A stretch of 64,000 nt of DNA from Eurosta solidaginis (taxonomy: Eukaryota > Arthropoda > Insecta > Diptera > Tephritidae). Both the position numbers and the translations under genes were made by a program. How positions within the stretch are numbered: the stretch's first letter is position 1; every line of letters starts with the position of its first letter. The notes beneath the pieces were generated by a model. It had not been told where the DNA came from. It did not search any database and worked only from the letters and a program-made list of their open reading frames with translations. The stretch is from contig NC_090319.1 of NCBI RefSeq assembly GCF_040869045.1, positions 17,626,314-17,690,313 on the forward strand, read 5' to 3'. This document shows positions 39,997-52,220 of this stretch, piece after piece.

Positions 39997-40285
39997 CGCA
40001 GAGCAAGCAAAACTACTAAAACCTACGGAAGACGAAGTAAATCAGTATATGTACAGCGAGGAAGAGTTAACTGACCTATCGAGGCTTCAAGATTATTCAA
40101 AGGCTCAAAAACCAACTTTGAGTTTAACGAAAGCTTTGCATTCAGGTGTGGTGCAGTGTGTACAACTGCACATCTTTATAATGGGTGCGTGCAAAGAGTT
40201 TGAGCAAATTTATAATTATTACTGCCTACTCAAATCGCTACAAGTTATTTCGCAGACTTGTTTGATAGCTTTTGGTGGCGCTGTC
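39997..40285 (+). CDS. Odorant receptor, internal exon 1 of 2 seen
   Basis: A 289-base exon between a strong acceptor (TTTATCTTTCCAG) and donor (GTC|GTAAGT). It encodes AEQAKLLKPTEDEVNQY, ELTDLSRLQDYSKAQKP, LHSGVVQCVQLHIFIMG, FEQIYNYYCLLKSLQVISQT and CLIAFGGAV. This is the pattern of the insect 7tm_6 odorant-receptor family from intracellular loop 2 into transmembrane segment 5. It ends in phase 0. It may be in the Or63a-like lineage, but that is a recollection, not a match I could test. The 5' exons are not in the window; a gypsy LTR lies 70 bases upstream. Strict splice signals and open frame suggest a functional gene. Confidence 0.85.
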
Positions 40286-40410
40286 GTAAGTTAATTGAGA
40301 TTTCTATATATAATTTGATATTTTTTTCCTTCGGTTTTTCTTGTTAAACAATTTCAAAAAATTCTGTTCGGTATTTGTATTTTACACTTTTCTTTTTCTT
40401 TCCTTTTCAG
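40286..40410 (+). other. Odorant receptor intron (short)
   Basis: GTAAGT donor, T-rich tract and CAG acceptor; 125 bases; phase 0. It contains no mobile element, unlike the next intron. Confidence 0.85.
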
Positions 40411-40671
40411 AATGACCTAACACTGGCACTCGCCTTCAATACAGTACAATATTTGTTTTTAACAATTTCCGATATGTTTATGTATACCTACTTTGCTGAA
40501 ATTTTGGGTCGTCATAGCGTACGTTGTGGCGAAGCATATTGGCGTTCTCAATGGATTAATCATGATATGCTCATACGACAGGATATTTTAATTTTTTTAG
40601 AAAACAGCAAGCGTGCTATAAAATTTACCGCAGGCAATTTTTATGAAATGGATATTAAATCTTTGCAACGC
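40411..40671 (+). CDS. Odorant receptor, internal exon 2 of 2 seen
   Basis: Preceded by a 125-base intron (40286-40410) with a pyrimidine-rich TTTCTTTCCTTTTCAG acceptor, and ended by CGC|GTAAGT. It has exactly 87 codons, phase 0 at both ends: NDLTLALAFNTVQYLFLTIS, MFMYTYFAEILGRHSVRCGE, AYWRSQWINHDMLIRQDILI, LENSKRAIKFTAGNFYEMD and IKSLQR. The AYW...W and TAGNFYEMD blocks are typical of the end of transmembrane segment 6 and the loop before segment 7. The short last exon (segment 7) must lie downstream. The remaining 23 kb of the window is all repeat, so the following intron is at least that long. Confidence 0.88.
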
Positions 40672-40736
40672 GTAAGTAAATAAATTAAAAGTATGCATTA
40701 TGCTTCCCCAATATTCGCTTATGCAATTTTTTATTT

Positions 40737-42080
40737 TTATACCCAGCTGTACTTGTACACAGGGTATTATAACTTTGATTGGATAATGGTTGGTTGTACA
40801 GGTATAAAGTAATCGAGATAGATATAGAATTCCATATATCAAAGTCATCAGTATCGAAAAAAAATTTGATTGAGCCATGTCCGTCCGTCTGTCCGTCTGT
40901 CCGTTAACACGATAACTTGAGTAAATATTGAGATATATTCACCAAATTTGGTACAAGAGCTTATATGGACCCAGAATAGATTGGTATTGAAAATCGAAAT
41001 CGGATGATAAGCACGCCCCCTTTTTATATATATAAAATTTTGGAAAACACAAAAAACTTGATTATTTAGTAAATAATACACCTAGAATGTTGAAATTTGA
41101 GGTGTGCACTGATATTGAGACTTGATAAAAATTTGAAAAAATTTTTAAACCTATCGTAACGAAATTCGGCAGAGAGGTTGCCTTTACTATAAGGAATACT
41201 TTGAAGAAAAATTAACGAAATCGGTTAAGGACCACGCCCACTTGTATATAAAAGATTTTTAAAAGGGCCGTGGACGAATAAAATAAGCTATATCTTTGCA
41301 AAAAAGAGCTTTATATCAATATCCCAAGTGAATTTGTAACAATAATAGGAAAGACTTCAAATTAAAAAAAAAAAAAAACAAGCGTGGCACCGCCCTTTTT
41401 ATGACTAAGCAATTTTCTATGTTTCGGGAGCCATAACTCGAAGAAAAATTAACGGATCGTAATAAATAAATTTTCCCCATAGCAGGAAATATTTCTAGAA
41501 AAAATGACGAGATCGGTTTAAAAAGGGTCGTAGGCAAAAATAATAAGTTAAATCTTAGCGAAAATAATTTTGTACCAATCGTATTTTGTGCCATTATAAC
41601 AAGAAATGGGAAAAAATTCAAATCTTGAAAAATTTGAATCGGTTAAATCGCATTCTTTTATATAAAAGATTTTGTAAAAGTGCGTAGATGCAGGTATTAA
41701 GCTGTTTCTAGTAAAAGTTGGAATATTTCGTTTATAATCCTGGCCTGTTTTTTTTGTAATAACGCTTTTTAGTACAATGGCACTTGTGTGTTTATGTTTA
41801 TTGTTTTGTTATATCTTTATTTTAAAATAAGCAGTAGGGAAATCCCCATATGTGAAGGAAAACTGCGTTATTACCCGCTCAAGGTAATTGACGTTACCTT
41901 CTGTACCCTTTTTGCGTCTTTTAAACGAAAATGAGTTCAGAATAGAACCATATGTATATGTATTATTGCGCAGCCTTGTAACACTATTAAGCACACAAAA
42001 CAAAAAACAACAGCATTTCAAGTGTACAGCTGGGTATGTAATGTTCGATTTCACCCGAACTTAGACTTCCTTACTTGTTT
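40737..42080 (-). repeat. GGAC-microsatellite dispersed element, complete-looking copy
   Basis: On the plus strand it begins TTATACCCAGCTGTACTTGTACACAGGGTATTA and ends TCGAACTTAGACTTCCTTACTTGTTT. Those ends are the inverse counterparts of the 55275-58195 copy. It contains (GTCC)n at about 40881-40905 and several CACGCCC... blocks. The ends share TA(C/T)(C/T)CAG(C/T)TG in opposite senses, a possible imperfect terminal inversion. No coding capacity. It lies in the odorant-receptor intron and forms the outer end of the left arm of the large inverted duplication. Confidence 0.75.
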
Positions 42081-45000
42081 ACAATAACTTTTCTAGCTGA
42101 TTAGTTGAGGTATTAGTAAATTTACTATACAGCTCAGTAGGTATTGAATTAGAAAGCCTGGAGGTACTCATAGGATTTTCGAGTTAGCTCGCTATTCATT
42201 CAAGTATGCGATATGTAGTATAGAGTTGGCATATCCCATGACTTTTGTGGAACAACGTGATCTGTGTTTGTGTACTTTGAGTCACAGCGTTTTTTATTCG
42301 TGACTGTGACTGAACAATGATAGAAAGGAAATCTGGTAAAAATCCTTGTTCACACCACAAGGTTTAATAACCAAAGTACATAGATAGTTTTTTCAGGAGA
42401 GCATTTCAAATGTTCAAATCGTTACTTAAAATCAGGGAATTGACATGAACTTGCTATTTTGCCCTAAATGTCTGATTGTGCCCGCGAGCCTAAATAGCCA
42501 AAGTCATTTTACATAGTTTTTCAAGAGAGCATTTTAATGTTTCAATGAAAAAGATAAACTTCACATTATTAAGCTAGATGTATGTAAATAAGTTGTATCT
42601 TAGTTGACTGCTTAATATTCAAAGTAGTATTAATTTATTTAGAAGATACATAACAAAATAGACAGTTTGGCGCTTTTGCCAATTTTCAAATATTAATATA
42701 ACTTAAGCTGTTTTTGGTGCGCCTCATTTTTTTCTTTGTATAACCAAACGAGCCGGACCCGTGCACATCTTGCGCGACAAATATAAAAGTTTAATATCAA
42801 ATATCAACAGAAATCATCTATTCTATCAATCAAACATCTATAAACTTACATGCGCTTGCGCTGCCATCTGGCGAATGTTAGCAACTGCCGGTAATGCAGT
42901 GTTAGTTCTAATCAAATATTCACAATAGTGCCATAGTACAAATTAATTTCTTTGTGTGCTCATAATCGTTAATTTTTAACAAATTATTTTAATAAAATAT
43001 ACCTAAACAAAAGCACTACGACCAACAATGCCCAAAGCCCGCTAATAGCACGAATCCCCATCTTTACAACCAAAATTTTATTTATCGATTTGGTTTCCAA
43101 ATAAGAGCGAAAAAGGGACTTGTTTATAAAAACCGCAATTAGAAATAATATATATGATAAAAGAGACCTTAATCCGCATCACAGTACAATGATTTTGGTA
43201 ACGATTTGAACATTTAACACTCTTCCCTTGAAAACCTATTAATTATGACAAGTTGTCAAGGAATGAATCTAAAACCGGTTAGAAAACCGAAACTGGAACG
43301 TTATTTTAATCAGTTTCACACTTTAGATATTGTCGCCGAAACAGGTACACGAATATTTACCCCCTCTCATGTAGTCTAATGCTTGGTTTTCACTTTGTCA
43401 AATAATTTGACCACAAACTTTGCCATATCAATGGAAACGGCAACAATCTCAAATGCATTTGCCGTATGTTTTGACTATAAAGTATGGCAAATTTGATATT
43501 CAAATTTCATTTGCTAATAATGCAACAGCGTGTGAAACAACGGGAAACAATAAACAGGTTGTGAAATAGCTGAACACACAATGTTAGCGTAGGTTTTGAC
43601 CACGCACTGATTTATCGACTGTTATTGAGTAATGTGACATAAAGTAACGCTTTTGACCCTAAAGGACCACGGGGTCAGTTTGAGGCAGTTTTTTATGTCA
43701 GTAATTTTGACCAAATGAAAGCCAATCATAAGAATATATGCACGCTTTTATTATATTATGCTAATTGTGTATTTTTTTCAATTTTATTATATGTTCTTAA
43801 TTACAGATAATAGCTCAAGCATTCTCATTTTTCACATTATTACAAAAACTCGCAGTCAAAAATAAAAATTAAGTTGTAAAACGTATAGCTATGGACACCA
43901 CATAATGCATCGTATGGTATTCTCTGTGTCACAACTATATAACTTGGCTCCGTTTGGCTTCTTGCAAGAACTTAAATGCTTACGATGGAACAACAGTAGA
44001 GACTAATTGCCAAAATTGCCGACTAAAACCAACGAAATTTGTTCAATTTGATTAAAAACTAGCATCGTTGAAATTGCACTATCCTTTCAATATCCATCTC
44101 ACTCTCAATTTACCGCTCGCACTCTCACTCTTGCTCACACTTTTACTTTTACCCTCACCCCCACCTCCAATCCCAATCCTACGCTCTCGTATATGTATAT
44201 GTACAATCACTACACCAAATATTTTCTAGAAGCTTGAAGTAACTACGGGATACAGCGAACTTAAACGTTTCTTAGTAGGGAAGGGGCGTGGCACCTCCCA
44301 TTTTTATATAAAGCACACATACACACACATTTTTGTAAGAATGGGACAACATTACATTAAGTGTAACCAAAACGAAATCAAATAGAGTACATATTCTTGT
44401 AGAAATTTGTTTTTGAAAATATGTAGCTCTGTGACCTTGGTATGTAACTCAATTCAAAAAAATTTTTTTTTTGGATTTACAAAAAAAAAAAATTGCGTAA
44501 TTTGACAGCTTTTGGAAAGCATTGCTATTGGATCGATTTACAGAATAAGGCCCCTGCTTTGGTTCCTTTGAAAAAATAACGAAAGAATTTATGATTGCAT
44601 TTATCTTTAAAATTAAAGTTAACAACATTGTTGACGAATCCTAAGTTTCGGGAATATCTCGTAGCCTTTCGGGCTATGTTTTTGGGACTGTTACATTTTT
44701 ACTGTTACTATTTTTTTGGGTCTACTTTGTTATTATTTTCGGGAATATTTCAATAACTCCAGGATTGATTCGGTATAATTTATAGATTGTTGTTATTGGA
44801 ATCATTTCAATACTCTTTAGGTATCATTTGTAGAATATTAGAGGACGAGATGGAAACTATTTTCGGCACAACTTCAGAATTTTTCATAACAAAATCATAA
44901 AATCACATCTGCTTTTGTAGAAAAAGTTATTAAATAAAACCTGCTTATGGTAATTTCAACAACAAAAAATTTGATGAAACTTGAATCAAATGTCTTATAT

Positions 45001-47575
45001 TTAAATATGTTTGAATGCGTGTTGTGCTTTGCGCATACCTGTGCTATCGTAAAAAAGTTTCCACCTCACTGAGGCTGTCATTTAAAAAATAAATAAATAA
45101 ATCAGTACCTCAGATTTATATTCTCCTGTTCCTATCTCGAATAGATCCTGAAAAATTATTGAAATCATTACAATAATACTCCAAAATAATGCAGAAATGA
45201 TTTTAAAATAGTTGTGGAACTATCCAGAAAATAATATCACACTCATCTAAGAATATATTCGAACGGATCTCGAAAGATTGTTGAGATGATCCCAATAAGA
45301 TTACGAAACAATCCGAAAAATAATATCGAAATAGTACTGGAATGATCGAAATGATTCCAAAGATACTACTCAAATAATCCCGAAAAACCCTGAAAAATTT
45401 CATAAAACCATGCCTAAATGGTTCAAAACTGATTCCGAAGCCATCAAAATCTTATAGAAAAAAGTCTCCATAAAATCTTAAAACGATTAAAAAATTGAAC
45501 TTTTCATAAATAGTCTCTCTACTTATTCCAAATTTTTCTTCAGCTTAAGAGGTGTTATGAACAACCACTGTACAACGCTAGAGAATTCGGTTGAAGAACG
45601 TCCTATCTGAGGGTATTTTTTTTATAAACCCCTCTGCTTATGTCAAAATGTAATGAATTTGAGCTCAGTTAGGGTGGTACAAAGAGATTTCTCAATTTCT
45701 GCGCTATGGATAATGCTGAATACATCTTTAGGATGAGTTGACATGGAATGCACCACATATTCATAAAATGTAGACTATACATAAGTGTTTTCTAAAGGCC
45801 TATGGTACGTTGAATTTGAACCGATTGTTGTAAATTTAAAGTTTATTCTGGTTTTCGAGAAATTCGCACCTTAAAGTGTTAGTAATACGGTTTTTTGCTC
45901 CTAGTTATTTGTTTGTTTGGCCACTAAGAAAAACAATTTTAAACATGCTGATATCGGGCCGCCTCGGGAAGTATACATTAAAGGGTCTTACCAAATTAAA
46001 GGGCGCTGCTGTGGCGGACGTTTTTTTCCCTTATATTTAATATTAAACCATTGAGCCCGCCTTGTTGGGGAGGAGGTGGTACCACCAAGATGAAAACTCA
46101 AGATCTTATGATAATAAGGATTTAAAATGGAGAGCTGAGTCGCAAGCCAAAGAAGACACAACCGCTATAAGTGAAGGTTTGGACTCGGGTGGTGAAGGTA
46201 ATGGAGACCCAATGAGCTTCGGTGTAAACGGGGAGGCAATATTTAGGACTTCGGCTGTTCCCGAGAGGGGAGTGATGGGCCAAGCAGTCACTGAATGATT
46301 GGATGTCTACTGAAAGGCGGAATTTTAATGCTCAACATGATGCGGGAAGAACCAAGTAAGCCGCTTCTAACCTTTGATTCTGCAACAACATATTGTAATT
46401 TCAGTGCTCCTAGATGTAAATATCAAAGGCTGTATATTGGGCATCAAGAATTTGCACGAGTCTGGTTTTTACTATTGTATGTACTTGCAAAAATAAAGAT
46501 ATGTATTTTCTAATTTATATGTATGTTTTTCACGCGAAATATATGTATGGATATTAACCTGGGCCGATTTGTATGGACGAAAGTTCACCGATATCGCGCC
46601 ATCCATTTTTCGATCGGATTTGGGTTCAGGAAAAAAATTTTCACTAAGCATACCCAAAAAAATAATTTTCGAGACTGCGAAAAAAAAAATGGCGAAAGGG
46701 TAAATGTTTCGACCAAAGCACTCCCCAAAATCCAAAAAACTGTTGTAAAAACGTTGGCTATAATCATATTTATAATTTATGGCGCTTTAAGTGTTTTTGA
46801 CCAATTAAGAGCTTCTGACTAATCAAATAAAACTTAGCGCGTTTTAATTAACACTTTTGAATAACAACAAAGATTATACGTATGTCAATAGGAAGTATAT
46901 TTTGTTTACTGTTATGAATTTTTTTTGTTTGTTAATGAAGAAAGTGTTTACACACTAACATATGGCTTTATAACAATAGCTTAATTAGTTAAACATAAGA
47001 GTTGTTTGCGGTGTACAATCACTACATGCCGTCAGAGCTGAAAACGGAACTGCGTAAAATCGTTAAATACCGTCAGATCTGACTAGCAGTCCAATTATAA
47101 ACATTTCTTAAGAGTTGAAATATAAGTTGCCCTTGGATTTGTCAGATAATACTATAGTTTTTTCGTTATCTGGAAAACATAAACAAAGTTAAGAAAACAT
47201 TAGACGGCATTTCGGAACTATTTTTGTATCATTTTCGGACCCTTCCAGGATCTTTTAATCTACACAATTCTCTTTGGTTTTAGCTAATTTTAGTTTCAAT
47301 CCTTTGTTCTATGAATAGTAATTCCTTCACCCCTGTCACATCAATTAATTTAAATTAAAAACAAAATGTATTTTTTTGATTCGAAAATATTGTATTGTAC
47401 TATTCACGTAAGCGTAATATTGAGGTTATCAGCTCATTTAGTTATTTTTTTTTTACATTGGCTAAAATAATTTTTAAACAGATAATTTGATAAGCAGGCT
47501 AAAGTGAATAGCCAATATATTTTATTTTCTCCTTGCGGACGGGGCCACGGGTAAAGGTTTGTACATATAAAAACA
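42081..47575 (-). repeat. Unit A, copy 2 (inverted; left arm of the duplication)
   Basis: Reverse complement of 20842-23536, then 29971-32640 without the insertions, continuing 2.5 kb beyond the point where copy 1 is truncated. It matches copy 3 (51716-59084) through its length, apart from the 2.9-kb insertion in copy 3 and a short segment near 43000-43080 that copy 3 lacks. Two CCCGAAAT-type blocks (44640-44890 and 45120-45480) are in the same relative places as in the other copies. Near 42730-42800 a TATAAAAG-like word occurs; no gene can be built from it. Confidence 0.82.
46062..46298 (+). pseudogene. Frameshifted copy of the unit A open frame
   Basis: Same frame as 22390-22063 (LGRRWYHQDENSRSYDNKDLK, AKEDTTAISEGLDSGGEGNG), but a small deletion after VPERG shifts it so that it ends early at VMGQAVTE. 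The remainder (RNFNAQHDAG-like sequence) follows in another frame up to about 46355. Confidence 0.6.
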
Positions 47576-50500
47576 ACTCATTACTAAGAAATTTTCTTTT
47601 GAAAAACTAAAGCAAGTGTTTCGTTAAAGCTGAGCTCATTCCATTTCGCAGAACTATGCATAAGTTCCTTAAAAAATCTGTTTGTTCAACTAATTGAAAA
47701 AAAACAAGATGTTTTTTTGTACTATTACTGAAATCTGTAACAAAAAGTTTTTGTTTATTTTTTATTCACAAGACCCAATTAGGTATAAATCGCGTCAACA
47801 AAATTTATCACGTAGTACTTTATACTTAAAAGCAGTTGGGAAACAGATAAAACTAATTAAGTGGACCATTTGTTCTTTTCAGTATTTAGTCATTAAAAAT
47901 ACGGCTATTGTACACATGTCTAATTAACAACACAATTCAACTCTACGAATACATATATAAACAACTCATTACTAGGAAATTTGCTTTTGAAAAACTAAAA
48001 CAAGAGCTTCGTTAAAGCTGAGCTCATTCCATTTCGATGAAATATGTATAAGTTCCTTAAAAAATCTGTTTGTTCAACTAATTAAAAAAAAAACAAGATG
48101 TGTTTTTGTACTATTCCTGAAATCGGTAACAAAAAGTTTTTGTTTATTTTTTATTCACAAGACCCAATTAGGTATAAATCGCGTCAACAAAATTTATCAC
48201 GTAGTACTTTATACTTAAAAGCAGTTTGGAAACAGATAAAACTAATTAAGTGGATCCTTTGTTCTTTTCTGTATTTATTCATTAACAATACGGCTATTGT
48301 ACACATGTCTAATTAACAACACAATTCAACTCTACGAATACATATACAAACAACTCATTTCTAGGAAATTTCCTTTTAAAAAACTAAAACAAGTGCTTCG
48401 TTAAAGCTGAGCTCATTCCATTTCGCAGAAATATGCATAAGTTCCTTAAAAAATCTGTTTGTTCAACTAATTAAAAAAAAAACAAGATGTTTTTTTGTAC
48501 TATTCCTGAAATCGGTAACAAAAAGTTTTAGTTTATTTTTTATTCACAAGACCCAATTAGGTATAAATCGCGCCAACAAAATTTATTACGTAGTACTTTA
48601 TACTAAAAAGCAGTTTGGAAACAGATAAAACTAATTAAGTGGATCCTTTGTTCTTTTCTGTATTTATTCATTAACAATACGGCTATTGTACACATGTCTA
48701 ATTAACAACACAATTCAACTCTACGAATACATATACAAACAACTCATTACTAGGAAATTTGCTTTTGAAAAACTAAAACAAGAGCTTCGTTAAAGCTGAG
48801 CTCATTCCATTTCGATGAAATGTGCATAAGTTCCTTAAAAAATCTGTTTGTTCAACTAATTAAAAAAAAAACAAGATGTTTTTTTGTACTATTCCTGAAA
48901 TCGGTAACAAAAAGTTTTAGTTTATTTTTTATTCACAAGACCCAATTAGGTATAAATCGCGCCAACAAAATTTATCACGTAGTACTTTATACTTAAAAGC
49001 AGTTTGGAAACAGATAAAACTAATTAAGTGGACCCTTTGTTCTTTTCAGTATTTAGTCATTAAAAATACGGCTATTGTAAACATATCTAATTAACAACAC
49101 AATTCAACTCTACGAATACATATATAAACAACTTATTACTAGGAAATTTTCTTTTGAAAAACTAAAACAAGAGCTTCGTTAAAGCTGAGCTCATTCCATT
49201 TCGCTGAAATATGTATAAGTTCCTTAAAAAATCTGTTTGTTCAACTAATTAAAAAAAAAACAAGATCTTTTTTTGTACTATTCCTGAAATCGGTAACAAA
49301 AAGTTTTTGTTTATTTTTTATTCACAAGACCCAATTAGGTATAAATCGCGCCAACAAAATTTATTACGTAGTACTTTATACTAAAAAGCAGTTTGGAAAC
49401 AGATAAAACTAATTAAGTGGACCCTTTGTTCTTTTCAGTATTTAATCATTAAAAATACGGCTATTGTAAACATATCTAATTAACAACACAATTCAACTCT
49501 ACGAATACATATATAAACAACTTATTACTAGGAAATTTTCTTTTGAAAAACTAAAACAAGAGCTTCGTTAAAGCTGAGCTCATTCCATTTCGCTGAAATA
49601 TGTATAAGTTCCTTAAAAAATCTGTTTGTTCAACTAATTAAAAAAAAAAACAAGATCTTTTTTTGTACTATTCCTGAAATCGGTAACAAAAAGTTTTTGT
49701 TTATTTTTTATTCACAAGACCCAATTTGGTATAAATCGCGCCAACAAAATTTATTACGTAGTACTTTATACTAAAAAGCAGTTTGGAAACAGATAAAACT
49801 AATTAAGTGGACCCTTTGTTCTTTTTAGTATTTAATCATTAAAAATACGGCTATTGTAAACATATCTAATTAACAACACAATTCAACTCTACGAATACAT
49901 ATATAAACAACTTATTACTAGGAAATTTTCTTTTGAAAAACTAAAACAAGAGCTTCGTTAAAGCTGAGCTCATTCCATTTCGCTGAAATATGTATAAGTT
50001 CCTTAAAAAATCTGTTTGTTCAACTAATTAAAAAAAAAAACAAGATGTTTTTTTGTACTATTCCTGAAATCGGTAACAAAAGGTTTTTGTTTATTTTTTA
50101 TTCACAAGACCCAATTAGGTATAAATCGCGTCAACAAAATTTATCACGTAGTACTTTATACTTAAAAGCAGTTTGGAAACAGATAAAACTAATTAAGTGA
50201 ACCCATTGTTCTTTTCTGTATTTATTCATTAAAAATACGGCTAACGGCTATTGTACACATATCTAATTAACAACACAATTCAGTTCTACGAATACATATA
50301 TAAACAACTCATTACTAGGAAATTTTCCTTTTAAAAACTAAAACGAGTGTTTCGTTTAAGCTGAGCTCATCCCATTTCGCAGAAATATGCATAAGTTCCT
50401 TAAGAAATCTGTTTGTTCAACTAATTAAAAAAAAAAACAAGATGTGTTTTTGTACTATTCCTGAAATCGGTAACAAAAAGTTGTTGTTTATTTTTTATTC

Positions 50501-51715
50501 ACAAGACCCAATTAGGTATAAATCGCGTCAACAAAATTTATCACGTAGTACTTTATACTTAAAAGCAGTTTGGAAACAGATAAAACTAATTAAGTGAACC
50601 CTTTGTTCTTTTCTGTATTTATTCATTAAAAATACGGCTATTGTACACATATCTAATTAACAACACAATTCAGTTCTACGAATACATATATAAACAACTC
50701 ATTACTAGGAAATTTTCCTTTTAAAAACTAAAACGAGTGTTTCGTTTAAGCTGAGCTCATCCCATTTCGCAGAAATATGCATAAGTTCCTTAAGAAATCT
50801 GTTTGTTCAACTAATTAAAAAAAAAAAAACAAGATGTGTTTTTGTACTATTCCTGAAATCGGTAACAAAAAGTTTTTGTTTATTTTTTATTCACAAGACC
50901 CAATTAGGTATAAATCGCGTCAACAAAATTTATCACGTAGTACTTTATACTTAAAAGCAGTTTGGAAACAGATAAAACTAATTAAGTGAACCCTTTGTTC
51001 TTTTCTGTATTTATTCATTAAAAATACGGCTATTGTACACATATCTAATTAACAACACAATTCAGTTCTACGAATACATATATAAACAACTCATTACTAG
51101 GAAATTTTCTTTTGAAAAACTAAAACGAGTGTTTCGTTAAAGCTGAGCTCATTCCATTTCGCAGAAATATGCATAAGTTCCTTAAAAAATCTGTTTGTTC
51201 AACTAATTAAAAAAAAAAAACAAGATGTTTTTTTGTACTATTCCTGAAATCGGTAACAAAAAGTTTTTGTTTATTTTTTATTCACAAGAACCAATTAGGT
51301 ATAAATCGCGTCAACAAAATTTATCACGTAGTATTTTATACTTAAAAGCAGTTTGGAAACAGATAAAACTAATTAAGTGAACCCTTTGTTCTTTTCTGTA
51401 TTTATTCATTAAAAATACGGCTATTGTACACATATCTAATTAACAACACAATTCAGTTCTACGAATACATATATAAACAACTCATTACTAGGAAATTTTC
51501 TTTTGAAAAACTAAAACGAGTGTTTCGTTAAAGCTGAGCTCATTCCATTTCGCAGAAATATGCATAAGTTCCTTAAAAAATCTGTTTGTTCAACTAATTA
51601 AAAAAAAAAACAAGATTTTTTTTGTACTATTCCTGAAATCGGTAACAAAAATTTTTGTTTATTTTTTATTCACAAGAACCAATTAGGTATAAATCGCGTC
51701 AACAAAATTTATCAC
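47576..51715 (-). repeat. ~390-bp satellite array 1 (11 monomers, inverted)
   Basis: GGTATAAATCGCG recurs at about 47783, 48171, 48561, 48950, 49340, 49730, 50120, 50515, 50908, 51300 and 51687, a spacing of 388-395. Monomers differ by small changes (for example TTTCGCAG/TTTCGCTG/TTTCGATG and AAGAGCTTCG/AAACGAGTG), so variants can be followed. One monomer has a local ACGGCTA duplication near 50240. The left end joins unit A copy 2 at TTTGTACATATAAA. The right end breaks inside a monomer at ATCACG and joins unit A copy 3. Open frames in the monomers are not genes. Confidence 0.95.
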
Positions 51716-51891
51716 GCGTGAAAAACATACATATAAATTAGAAAATACATATATTTATTTTTGCAAGTACATACAATAGTAAAAACCAGACTCATGCAAA
51801 TTCTTGATGCCCAATATACAGCCTTTGATATTTACATCTAGGAGCACTAAAATTAAAATATGTTGTTGCAGAATCAAAGGTTAGAAGCGGC

Positions 51892-52220
51892 TTACTTGGT
51901 TCTTCCCGCATCATGTTGAGCATTAAAATTCCGCCTTTCAGTAGAGATCCAATCATTCAGTGACTGCTTCGCCCCATCACTCACCCTCTCGGGAACAGCC
52001 GCAGTCCTACATATTACATCCCCGTTTACACTGAACCTCATTGGGTCTCCATTACCTTCACCACCCGAGTCCAAACCTTCACTTATAGCGGTTGTGTCTT
52101 CTTTGGCTTGCAACTCAGCTCTCCATTTTAACTCCTTATTATCATAAGATCTTGAGTTTTCATCTTGGTGGTACGACCTCCTCCCCAACAAGGCGGGCTC
52201 AATGGTTTAATATTAAATAT
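51892..52220 (-). other. Second intact copy of the unit A open frame
   Basis: Matches 22063-22390 across 99 residues, with Ser to Leu, Gly to Ser, Glu to Asp and Met to Ile changes and no frameshift. It ends in the same AAGTAAGC (stop/donor word). Function unknown. Confidence 0.5.

Noticed and set aside
48098..48316. ~70-codon open frames recurring in satellite monomers
   Set aside because: They are the monomer sequence translated; they gain stops freely in other monomers.
47576..51715. Possibility that the regular array is a CRISPR-like or rDNA spacer structure
   Set aside because: There are no unique spacers between short repeats and no rRNA sequence nearby. The whole 390-base unit repeats, which is a eukaryotic satellite.
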